Shown: positions 1-5,755 of the stretch, in pieces
Layout: every line of letters starts with the position of its first letter
How positions within the stretch are numbered: the stretch's first letter is position 1
NCBI GenBank assembly: GCA_003558575.1
Contig: PWPY01000018.1
Span: 1-5,755 of the forward strand
From: Desulfonatronovibrio sp.
Lineage (GTDB): Bacteria; Desulfobacterota; Desulfovibrionia; Desulfovibrionales; Desulfonatronovibrionaceae
Length of the DNA stretch: 5,755 nt
Direction of reading: 5' to 3'
Made by a program: the position numbers and the translations under genes
Notes under the pieces: model-generated
Database searches by the model: none
Told to the model about the DNA's origin: nothing
What the model saw: only the letters and a program-made list of their open reading frames with translations

Positions 1-37
1 CTGTTCACCACATATGTAATATGGCTATTCAACGGCT

Positions 38-119
38 CTGGATTCCGGCTTTCGCCGGAATGACGGTAAAAAGTAACAGCTTGCTTTAACCGTCACCCCG
101 GACCAGATCCGGGGTCCAG
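38..119. repeat. Inverted pair of REP-like palindromic repeats
   Basis: Two copies of one short palindromic repeat face each other. Copy A (38-67, plus strand) reads CTGGA, a 7-bp stem TTCCGGC / GCCGGAA around a 4-nt loop, then TGACGGT. Copy B (89-119, read on the minus strand) has the same CTGGA and TGACGGT ends, but its stem is CCCCGGA / TCCGGGG around a 5-nt loop. Where the stems differ between copies, both arms have changed together, so base pairing is kept. About 21 nt separate the copies, and the TGACGGT ends can also pair with each other, giving a cruciform-like whole. Short GC-rich palindromes of the CTGGAT...ATGACGG type are common dispersed intergenic repeats in proteobacteria. A role in ending or stabilising transcripts from the cyclase gene (stop at 329, reading toward this repeat) is possible, but no T-run follows the stems. 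Confidence 0.8.
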
Positions 120-328
120 TTCTTCTTGCTCGGACATGCTGAACAGTTACAGTTAATTTAATTACTATTGACTCAATTTATGACTTAAATCAAAAGATTG
201 GGAAAAAAGCCCGTGCAGCACAAGAATCTGAATTATATACATTCCAAGCTGTTGAATATCAATGTTTTTTAGGAGAGGCTAACAAAGGTTCTGCGACCTA
301 TTATGTGGATTTTAAAAAAACAAACTGC
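120..328. other. AT-rich intergenic stretch, nothing recognised
   Basis: Apart from the repeat pair at 38-119, positions 1-328 contain no gene I can support. This part is AT-rich and lies downstream of the minus-strand cyclase gene. I see no tRNA, no convincing intrinsic terminator and no credible promoter. One plus-strand frame stays open from about 143 into the cyclase gene's 3' end, but it has no ATG and no ribosome-binding site, and its product resembles nothing I know. TGAACAG at 140-146 is the reverse complement of CTGTTCA at 1-7, so a weak outer inverted repeat brackets the palindromic pair. Confidence 0.5.
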
Positions 329-3295
329 TCATTTTTTCTTAAGTTTGATTATTGTCCGGTTTCTCCCTCCGTTCTTGGCCTGATACAGGGCATCGTCAGC
401 ACGACGCAGAAAAGAATCCTCACTTTCACCTGCAACAAACTGACTGACGCCGAAACTGCCGGTAATCCTGCCAACCTCTCCAAAGTCAGCGCACATAATT
501 TTCAGACGCAGCTTTTCTGCTAAGCTCCAGGCACCTTTATGCTCAGTATGAGGACAGACTACCATAAATTCTTCGCCGCCCCACCTCCCAAGGGAGTCAG
601 TTCTTCTGATATTATCCTGAAGCAGGGAGGCCATCTTCTGTAAAACCATATCACCGGCCTGATGGCCGAACTCATCATTAACCTTTTTGAAATTATCAAT
701 ATCAAGCAGAATCATCGATAACGGTTCTTTTGAACGTTTGACCCTTAAAATTTCGTTATCCAGGATTCGTTCAATTTTCATTCGGTTGTAAGTTCCTGTT
801 AAACTGTCTGTTATGGACAATTTTTCAAGCTCTTGGGTCTTGGCGGCCAGATCCTCATGAGCATCCGCAATCTTCTGATTAAGCCAGTAAAGCTTTCGAT
901 TCCAGTACAAAAATAAAGACAATATAAATGCTGCACCAAGCCCTATCTGCCATACTAATGAGTAATCTATCCCCTGTTCATATCTTATGGATATCCACTG
1001 TCTGACCACACTGTTTATTTCCTGAGGGGAAAGGTCGTCTATTGCCTTATCAATAATACTCAGCAACTCAGGCTGGTCTGGATCGACCCCCACTCTGAAA
1101 AATTCTTTGTATGGGGTCTGGCCGGCTATTTTCAGATCGTACAAACCCATCTCATGTATTTTGGAACTGACTAAGTGCATGCTGCCAATGGCAATATCTG
1201 CGTCTCTATCTGAAACCCCTCTCAATGCCTGGTCCAGGCTGTCAAAAACCACAGTATCAATCTCAGGATAATTGGTTTCAATGAATTGCTTGACAGGTTC
1301 TCCAGAAACCACTGCCAGTTTGTCCCAGACAATGGAGTTAAGGTCTGGAATATAGGTATGCTGATCCCTTGATACCAGGACTGTAAGGGATTCCAGGTAA
1401 GGTTTGGATAAGAGCATGGAGTCCTGATCAAATCCTGCTCCCTGTGCAGCACTGAGCATATCGCATTCTTTCTGAACAAACATCTCGTGACTTTGATCTC
1501 TGGATGCAGCATATTGAATTTCTAATGGCAGCCCCATACGCTTTTCCAGCATCTCCATTATTCCAGCAACCATGCCTTCATATCTTCCGTCAGCCCTGAT
1601 TTCTTCGAATGGACGCCAGGAAGGATTCACGCAAACCCTTATGGACTCTTTGTCCTTGAGGTACTGCATCTCTGCTGGACTTAAATCCAGAAGAACATCC
1701 CTGTCTTCCTCTACTCTTCTGAACCACTTGTTTCTAAGTGTGTTTATTTCTTCTCTGGAAACAGCATCCATTGCTTTTTGAAGAATGCCATGCAGCACTT
1801 CCTGGTTTTTGCTGACCCCAATGGTAATAGGTGTTGAGCCTAAAATATCTGATTCAAGGAGGGGAATACTTTCCAAATTCATAAGCAGATGCCTGTCTAT
1901 GAGATAGTCAAAAACAGGCTTTTCCGACAAAGCTGCCTCTGCACGTCCTGATGAAACAGCATTGAGACATTGCAGAGGGTTTTCAAGGGGCAGAATAATA
2001 ATTTCAGGAAAGTGCTGTTCTAATATTTCCTGATAGTAAAAATTTTTTGGTACAGCTACAGTCTTACCCCTTAAGTCATCGAGTTCTGATACCTGAAGTC
2101 CCTCATCTCTTCTTACGACAATGCCGGAAAAAACATTAAAATATGGCTCTGTAAACAGGATGTTTTCTTTTCTTTTTTCTGTCTGAACAATATCGCCAAT
2201 AATATCTAACTCACCATCTTGAAGCATACGTAAAAATTCGTTCCATGCAGGTCCGCTGATAAATTCAATTTCAATTCCCATATTCTGGGCAAGCAATTTC
2301 ATATAATCAACTACAAAGCCCCTGGCCTGCCCACCTTCATAAAAATTGAAAGGGGCCCAGTGCTTCATGTTGCTTATGGTCAAAACAGGATTATCAAGCA
2401 GAAATTGAATCTCCTGGGCAGTAAAATTTGATCTGGTTTGATTTTCAATGGAGAACCATTTTTCTCCCAGCCTTATTTTTTCGTTTTCAGGCAGAGAGTC
2501 CATGGCCTTTTGCATGATGTCCCGCAAAGGTGCCATATCTTTGCGCACTGAAATATACAGACCCTGGGGGCCAAGTTCAGGGACCCTTGTTTCTCCAACA
2601 ATCTTAAGGTCATACAGAAAATTAGTTGCCATAAGATAGGCAACACTGCCATGATACCCTATGTATGCGTCAGCATGCCCATAGCTTACAGCCCTCAAGC
2701 CTTCAAGAACATTGTTCACCTGGTATTGTTTAATTTGAGGATAATGCTCTTTAAGCACGCTTTCCTGAACATACCCCTTAGCCACAGCCACGGTCTTTTC
2801 AGTCAGATCATCGAAATCATTAATAGTCTCATCACTACGGTGAGTAACAATTACGTAGGGCGAAACAAGAAAGGGCTCGGTAAAAAGCATATACTCAGCC
2901 CTTTCATCTGAATACCAGAGTGAAGGAAGGAGATCGATTTCATCGTTTTGAAAAAGCTCAAGAAGCTCAGCCCATGTGTATCCGTTGATATATTCAAATG
3001 ATATACCAAGTCGCTGGCCAAGAAGTTCAAGGTGCTCAATGGCATACCCCTGAGGTTCACCATGGCGGCTGAAATCAAACGGAGGCCAGTCATCTTCATT
3101 ACCTACCCTGATCACAGGGTGCTGGTTTAAAAATTCCAGTTCTTCTGCAGTAAGATTGATGTCTGCATGTACTCCCCCGGGGCCGTAAGCTGTTTCAGGA
3201 GAATTGGGAACTGATTCCGCTTCAGTCTCCTGATTCAAGAAAAACATTGGGAAACAAAGGGTAAATACTAATATAAAAATATATTTTTTAAACAT
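329..3295 (-). CDS. Membrane diguanylate cyclase with three tandem periplasmic SBP_bac_3 sensor domains
   Basis: This is a predicted inner-membrane enzyme making cyclic di-GMP from two GTP, controlled by periplasmic ligand binding. Residue numbers count from the ATG at 3295 (988 aa). Residues 1-20 form a signal sequence (MFKKYIFILVF...). Three solute-binding domains of the SBP_bac_3 type follow at about 47-281, 291-525 and 537-770. Each opens with a related motif (LTAEELEFL, FTAQEIQFL, LSPAEMQYL) and ends near a KWF/QWI motif. A transmembrane helix (about 780-798) and a short charged linker helix (about 806-827) lead to the GGDEF domain (about 825-980). That domain has DSLTGTYNR (830-838), metal-binding Asp in LLDID (D865), the catalytic GGEEF (906-910) and an inhibitory-site RRTD (897-900), so it should be active and product-inhibited. 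No EAL or HD-GYP domain is present. An in-frame TTG at 3325 would add ten residues, but ATG 3295 places the signal peptide at the N-terminus, has a weak AGG six bases upstream, and the TTG overlaps a likely -10 box. The ligands are unknown. Confidence 0.93.
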   Translation of the reverse strand: MFKKYIFILVFTLCFPMFFLNQETEAESVPNSPETAYGPGGVHADINLTAEELEFLNQHPVIRVGNEDDWPPFDFSRHGEPQGYAIEHLELLGQRLGISFEYINGYTWAELLELFQNDEIDLLPSLWYSDERAEYMLFTEPFLVSPYVIVTHRSDETINDFDDLTEKTVAVAKGYVQESVLKEHYPQIKQYQVNNVLEGLRAVSYGHADAYIGYHGSVAYLMATNFLYDLKIVGETRVPELGPQGLYISVRKDMAPLRDIMQKAMDSLPENEKIRLGEKWFSIENQTRSNFTAQEIQFLLDNPVLTISNMKHWAPFNFYEGGQARGFVVDYMKLLAQNMGIEIEFISGPAWNEFLRMLQDGELDIIGDIVQTEKRKENILFTEPYFNVFSGIVVRRDEGLQVSELDDLRGKTVAVPKNFYYQEILEQHFPEIIILPLENPLQCLNAVSSGRAEAALSEKPVFDYLIDRHLLMNLESIPLLESDILGSTPITIGVSKNQEVLHGILQKAMDAVSREEINTLRNKWFRRVEEDRDVLLDLSPAEMQYLKDKESIRVCVNPSWRPFEEIRADGRYEGMVAGIMEMLEKRMGLPLEIQYAASRDQSHEMFVQKECDMLSAAQGAGFDQDSMLLSKPYLESLTVLVSRDQHTYIPDLNSIVWDKLAVVSGEPVKQFIETNYPEIDTVVFDSLDQALRGVSDRDADIAIGSMHLVSSKIHEMGLYDLKIAGQTPYKEFFRVGVDPDQPELLSIIDKAIDDLSPQEINSVVRQWISIRYEQGIDYSLVWQIGLGAAFILSLFLYWNRKLYWLNQKIADAHEDLAAKTQELEKLSITDSLTGTYNRMKIERILDNEILRVKRSKEPLSMILLDIDNFKKVNDEFGHQAGDMVLQKMASLLQDNIRRTDSLGRWGGEEFMVVCPHTEHKGAWSLAEKLRLKIMCADFGEVGRITGSFGVSQFVAGESEDSFLRRADDALYQAKNGGRNRTIIKLKKK

Positions 3296-3324
3296 GAAGA
3301 ACCTGTTGCTGAACCGGTAACACA

Positions 3325-3330
3325 ATTATA
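3325..3330 (-). promoter_or_regulatory. Probable -10 box of the diguanylate cyclase gene
   Basis: The minus strand reads a perfect TATAAT here, 29 bases upstream of the ATG at 3295. Transcription would start near 3318 and give a leader of about 22 nt. The -35 region is poor: the best candidate is CTATCA at 3352-3347 with a 16-bp spacer, matching TTGACA at three of six positions. An activator or a different sigma factor could therefore be involved, or the match could be chance. If real, it excludes the upstream TTG (3325) as start codon. Confidence 0.4.
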
Positions 3331-3528
3331 GGCATCCAAAACCCCATGATAGATCAGAACTTTGCTCAGATGCCATACTTCCGCTTTCTCAATTTACTAC
3401 TGCTATTGCAGTTTACCATGATAATCAAGACTTGACATTGAACTTGGGGTTAAGCTGACCTGCATAAAGTAGGAACTTAAGAAGCGGCCTGTCCTGGCTT
3501 ATTAGTTTTAAGCCTATTAACCTGTTTC

Positions 3529-3555
3529 TTGACAACCAGCAGCAAACCGGATAAA
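3529..3555 (+). promoter_or_regulatory. Candidate sigma-70 promoter for the 4.5S RNA gene
   Basis: A perfect TTGACA (-35) lies at 3529-3534. The best -10 candidate is GATAAA at 3550-3555, matching TATAAT at four of six positions, with a short 15-bp spacer. Transcription would start near 3562, about 23 nt before the long stem of the SRP RNA, which would then need 5' trimming. Processing of a precursor is known for E. coli 4.5S RNA (RNase P). The -35 match is good but the spacing is suboptimal. Confidence 0.35.
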
Positions 3556-3584
3556 CGCCCCTGTACATCGCTGATTAGCATCAC

Positions 3585-3697
3585 CACGATATTCAGAGGG
3601 AAGCCGGATGGCGGAAACACTGCCAATCCCGTCAGGCCTGAGAGGGAGCAGCGGTAACAGTTGTTTCCGGGTGTCTGGCTTCCCTCTGAATATCGTG
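3585..3697 (+). ncRNA. ffs: Bacterial small signal recognition particle RNA (4.5S RNA)
   Basis: The RNA component of the signal recognition particle binds Ffh and guides ribosomes making membrane and secreted proteins to FtsY at the membrane. The conserved tip (helix 8) lies at 3631-3652: GTCAGG (3631-3636), a 3-bp stem CCT/GGG, a GAGA tetraloop (3640-3643), then AGCAGC (3647-3652). These give the symmetric CAGG/AGCA internal loop contacted by the Ffh M domain. CCC before it and GGTAACAG after it (3653-3660) match the usual asymmetric loop. Below, CGGAAACA (3612-3619) pairs with TGTTTCCG (3662-3669), and 3585-3605 pairs perfectly over 21 bp with 3677-3697. The whole molecule folds as one rod of about 113 nt, close to E. 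coli 4.5S RNA (114 nt). Exact ends are estimated from the stem limits. The GAGA loop with a U-G closing pair differs from the common GGAA but still fits GNRA. Open frames crossing this stretch on both strands are by-products of the hairpin. Confidence 0.92.
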
Positions 3698-3761
3698 AGC
3701 AGTTCACAAGAACCTGCCCAAAAAAATAGCCCCAAGTTAATCAATTCACAAAGTTGCAATC

Positions 3762-3795
3762 TTTACATATTATGCAGCACTGAGTATTATATAAT
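3762..3795 (+). promoter_or_regulatory. Likely sigma-70 promoter of the nadCAB operon
   Basis: TTTACA (3762-3767) and TATTAT (3785-3790) each differ from the -35 and -10 consensus at one position and are separated by the optimal 17 bp. A perfect TATAAT overlaps at 3790-3795, but its spacing to TTTACA would be 22 bp. Initiation near 3797 would leave only about six untranslated bases before the nadC ATG at 3803. Read-through from the 4.5S RNA promoter is an alternative source of a longer leader. Confidence 0.55.
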
Positions 3796-3802
3796 ATTAC
3801 TC

Positions 3803-4669
3803 ATGAATAATTTTACCATTTTTTCCAGTTTTTTTCAGGGAAAGGCCCTGCTGTTTCTTGAAAGAATCATTGACTTGGCCTTGGAAGAAGACGGCCAGGA
3901 TCTGACCTCCAACGCTGTATTTTCCCAGGAAAGTAATGCACAAGCTGTAATTCTGGCCAAAGAAAGCTGCATTATTGCCGGACTTCCCATATCTGAGCTA
4001 ATTCTGGCGAGGCTGCCGGGAAGCACTGAAGTCAGTTTTTTAGCTACAGAAGGCATTCGTGCTGAACCCGGTCAAAGAATTATTTCCATTGAAGGTTCAA
4101 CCAGAAAAATCCTCAAAGCTGAAAGAATTATACTTAATCTGCTTTCAAGATTATCAGGTATTGCCACCCACACTGATCTTTATTGTCAAAAGCTGAAAGG
4201 AACTGGAGTCAGGCTTCTGGATACCAGAAAAACATCTCCCGGACTCAGATACCCTGAAAAATATGCTGTTCTATTGGGCGGAGGTGAAAACCATCGCCTC
4301 AATCTTGAAAACATGCTCATGCTCAAGGACAACCATATAGACCAGTGCGGGAGCATCACTGAGGCTGTCAAAGCCCTCAGGCAAACCTATTCCCCCTGCC
4401 CTGACATTGAAGTGGAGTGCCGCACGCCTCAAGATGTTGAAGAAGCTGTTAAAACTAAAGTGCAGAGAATCATGTTAGATAACATGAGCATGAAGCAGCT
4501 GGAAAAATCCTTAAGTCTGATTCCCTCAAGTATTGAATCTGAAATAAGCGGCTGTATCACCCTGGATAACATTGAAAAAATTGCTTCCTTAAAACCAGAC
4601 TTTGTGTCTTCGGGAGCCCTGACTCACTCAGCAAAACACATAGATATGAGTATGAAAATTGAGGTTTAG
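3803..4669 (+). CDS. nadC: Nicotinate-nucleotide pyrophosphorylase (carboxylating), quinolinate phosphoribosyltransferase
   Basis: NadC converts quinolinate and PRPP to nicotinate mononucleotide, CO2 and pyrophosphate, the step where de novo synthesis enters the shared NAD pathway in the cytosol. The protein is 288 aa, normal for the family. Visible motifs: ALEEDGQDLTS near the N-terminus (two residues shorter than the common EEDxGxGDLT form), TRKTSPGLR (141-149), GGGENHR (159-165), KDNHI (175-179), IEVE (202-205), LDN (225-227), SGC (249-251) and SGALTHS (270-276). The basic residues of TRKT, NHR and KDNH and the acidic residues of IEVE and LDN form the substrate and metal site in known structures, and all are kept. 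ATG 3803 is chosen because the family N-terminus begins just after it; the frame continues up to 3608 but would run through the 4.5S RNA gene. No Shine-Dalgarno sequence precedes this ATG. It is the first gene of a nadC-nadA-nadB operon. Confidence 0.96.
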   Translation: MNNFTIFSSFFQGKALLFLERIIDLALEEDGQDLTSNAVFSQESNAQAVILAKESCIIAGLPISELILARLPGSTEVSFLATEGIRAEPGQRIISIEGSTRKILKAERIILNLLSRLSGIATHTDLYCQKLKGTGVRLLDTRKTSPGLRYPEKYAVLLGGGENHRLNLENMLMLKDNHIDQCGSITEAVKALRQTYSPCPDIEVECRTPQDVEEAVKTKVQRIMLDNMSMKQLEKSLSLIPSSIESEISGCITLDNIEKIASLKPDFVSSGALTHSAKHIDMSMKIEV

Positions 4670-4672
4670 TTC

Positions 4673-5689
4673 ATGCATTCAAAAAAGATACAGGATTCCA
4701 AACAAAGGCTGGGTAAGGACCTTGCAATTCTTGCCCACCATTATCAATCCGATGCCATAGTCAAACATGCTGATCTTATTGGAGACTCTCTTCAACTCGC
4801 TGCAGCCATACCAAAGTTAAAAGCAAAATATATTGTTTTTTGTGGTGTCAACTTTATGGCTGAAACAGCAGCTGTTCTTGCTGCCCCACATCAGAAGATA
4901 TTTCTTCCCCACCCTGATGCAACTTGTGTAATGGCAGATATGGCCCCGGCTTCTCTTGTGAAAAACATCCTTGAAAAACTTGGCCAGCGAAAAAAAATAA
5001 TCCCCCTTGCATATGTCAACTCATCCGTCGGTGTTAAGGCCCTTTGCGGACAATACCATGGAAGTGTATGCACATCCTCCAATGCATCTAAAATGCTTGA
5101 ATGGGCCTTGAACCAGGGTGATCAGGTCCTTTTTCTTCCAGATAAAAATCTTGGGGAAAACATGGCCAGGTTATCTGGAATAAGCAGTGAAAAAGTCCAG
5201 GTCATTGATATCAGACAGCGGGGCAATAACCTTTCCTTAGAGAAACATAGTGACCATAAGATGCTTCTCTGGCCTGGTGTCTGCGCAGTACATTTTCGCC
5301 TTAAACCTGAAAAAGTCTATAGAATCTTGAATGATAACCCCCAGGCCATGGTTGTTGTTCACCCTGAAAGCCATCCTGACGTTGTGAACCTGGCTCATGA
5401 GTCAGGCTCAACTTCTAAAATAATTTCATTTGTCAGTAAGGCTGCTCCCGGTAGCACTATATATGTAGGCACTGAAGACAGCCTGGTTTTGCGTCTTCAG
5501 AAAGAACATCCTGACAAAAATATACTTCCTCTCGGCGCAGGATATTGCAGCAATATGGCTAAAACAACTCCTGAATTTCTTGCCGAAACTCTGGAAAACC
5601 TGGATAAGGACAATATGGTCAAAGTGAATGAAGATCTGGCAGGCCTTGCCAGAACTGCTGTAGAAACCATGCTTAAGGTAAGTTCTTGA
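4673..5689 (+). CDS. nadA: Quinolinate synthase, 4Fe-4S enzyme
   Basis: NadA condenses iminoaspartate, the unstable product of NadB, with dihydroxyacetone phosphate to form quinolinate. The 338-aa protein is of the usual short form. Three cysteines fit the cluster ligands of the family: C85 in DATCVMADM, C204 in WPGVCAVH and C292 in GYCSNMAKTTPE. Other family signatures are AHHYQ (21-25), GDSLQLA (37-43), YVNSS (114-118), CTSSNA (133-138), HPES (230-233, where many homologues have HPEC) and GSTSKI (245-250). Only three bases separate it from the nadC stop, and a good ribosome-binding site GAGG (4661-4664) sits eight bases before the ATG, inside the nadC 3' end, so the two are co-transcribed. 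The oxygen-sensitive cluster suits an anaerobic or microaerobic host but does not prove one. Confidence 0.97.
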   Translation: MHSKKIQDSKQRLGKDLAILAHHYQSDAIVKHADLIGDSLQLAAAIPKLKAKYIVFCGVNFMAETAAVLAAPHQKIFLPHPDATCVMADMAPASLVKNILEKLGQRKKIIPLAYVNSSVGVKALCGQYHGSVCTSSNASKMLEWALNQGDQVLFLPDKNLGENMARLSGISSEKVQVIDIRQRGNNLSLEKHSDHKMLLWPGVCAVHFRLKPEKVYRILNDNPQAMVVVHPESHPDVVNLAHESGSTSKIISFVSKAAPGSTIYVGTEDSLVLRLQKEHPDKNILPLGAGYCSNMAKTTPEFLAETLENLDKDNMVKVNEDLAGLARTAVETMLKVSS

Positions 5690-5755
5690 TGAATGATTCC
5701 ATTCACACTCAGGTGCTGGTCATTGGTTCAGGCATTGCCGGAGCATGCGCGGCTA
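5689..5755 (+). CDS. nadB: L-aspartate oxidase, N-terminal fragment cut by the window edge
   Basis: The first 22 codons are visible (MNDSIHTQVLVIGSGIAGAC and on). They contain a beta strand followed by GSGIAG, the GxGxxG dinucleotide-binding fingerprint at the N-terminus of FAD flavoproteins such as NadB. NadB oxidises L-aspartate to iminoaspartate and hands it to NadA. The ATG shares its first base with the nadA stop (TGATG), a usual sign of translational coupling, and AGG at 5676-5678 lies ten bases upstream. The flavoprotein class is seen directly; identification as NadB rather than another flavoprotein (for example a succinate dehydrogenase or fumarate reductase-like subunit) rests mainly on the position after nadC and nadA. 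Confidence 0.85.
   Translation, partial: MNDSIHTQVLVIGSGIAGACAA

Noticed and set aside
168..196. Promoter with -35 TTGACT at 168-173
   Set aside because: No acceptable -10 box lies at 16-18 bp spacing, and no plus-strand gene follows.
143..523. Plus-strand open frame, possible gene remnant next to the repeat pair
   Set aside because: The only usual start is a GTG at 305, with no convincing ribosome-binding site; the 3' half is antisense to the cyclase GGDEF region, and the upstream half is short enough to be open by chance.
2448..2911. Plus-strand small open frames antisense to the cyclase
   Set aside because: They are mirror frames of a clearly conserved coding sequence and show no family motifs or translation signals.
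3585..3697. MITE-like element with 21-bp terminal inverted repeats
   Set aside because: This was my first reading of the long inverted repeat. The conserved SRP tip sequence inside it and the 113-nt rod length make an RNA gene the better explanation, and no flanking duplication is visible.
3699..3717. Intrinsic terminator after the 4.5S RNA
   Set aside because: A small bulged hairpin (GCAGTTC / GAACCTGC, ACAA loop) follows the RNA, but the next bases are an A-run, not a T-run, on the transcribed strand. It may be a minor 3' structure at most.
3477..3759. Two overlapping minus-strand open frames of 76 and 80 codons
   Set aside because: They lie over the 4.5S RNA hairpin, resemble no known protein and lack credible ribosome-binding sites; the SRP signature explains the sequence better.
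3608..3802. N-terminal extension of nadC by 65 residues to an upstream ATG
   Set aside because: The extension reads through the 4.5S RNA gene and the likely nadC promoter, shows no NadC homology, and the family N-terminus fits the ATG at 3803.

Overview
The window looks like part of a moderately AT-rich bacterial chromosome. The short NadC motif ALEEDGQDLTS, the nadC-nadA-nadB gene order and the large periplasmic-sensor diguanylate cyclase suggest a Desulfobacterota/Desulfovibrionales-type (sulfate-reducer-like) bacterium. This is an inference from remembered family resemblance, not a search result.

Layout. Positions 1-328 are non-coding and hold two inverted copies of a REP-like palindromic repeat (38-119), followed by AT-rich sequence in which I recognise nothing. 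Positions 329-3295 (minus strand) encode one large inner-membrane diguanylate cyclase: signal sequence, three tandem periplasmic solute-binding (SBP_bac_3) domains, one transmembrane helix, a short linker helix, and a GGDEF domain with catalytic and inhibitory motifs intact. Its promoter probably lies at about 3325-3330. The intergenic region 3296-3802 is not empty. It carries a convincing bacterial small signal recognition particle RNA gene (4.5S RNA, ffs) on the plus strand at about 3585-3697, plus a sigma-70-like promoter for the next operon. Positions 3803-5755 (plus strand) hold a tight operon for de novo NAD synthesis: nadC, nadA and the first 22 codons of nadB, which runs off the window.

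How the parts work together. NadB (aspartate to iminoaspartate), NadA (iminoaspartate plus dihydroxyacetone phosphate to quinolinate, a 4Fe-4S enzyme) and NadC (quinolinate plus PRPP to nicotinate mononucleotide) form the complete aspartate route to NAD, and are translationally close (3-nt gap, then a 1-nt stop/start overlap). The 4.5S RNA works with Ffh in membrane protein targeting and has no evident link to the NAD genes. The cyclase is transcribed divergently and appears to be an independent signalling gene.

I see no undescribed multi-gene system here. The most noteworthy points are the SRP RNA, easily missed because spurious open frames cross it; its GAGA tip tetraloop; the three-sensor architecture of the cyclase with non-equivalent ligand pockets; and the covarying inverted repeat pair at the left edge.
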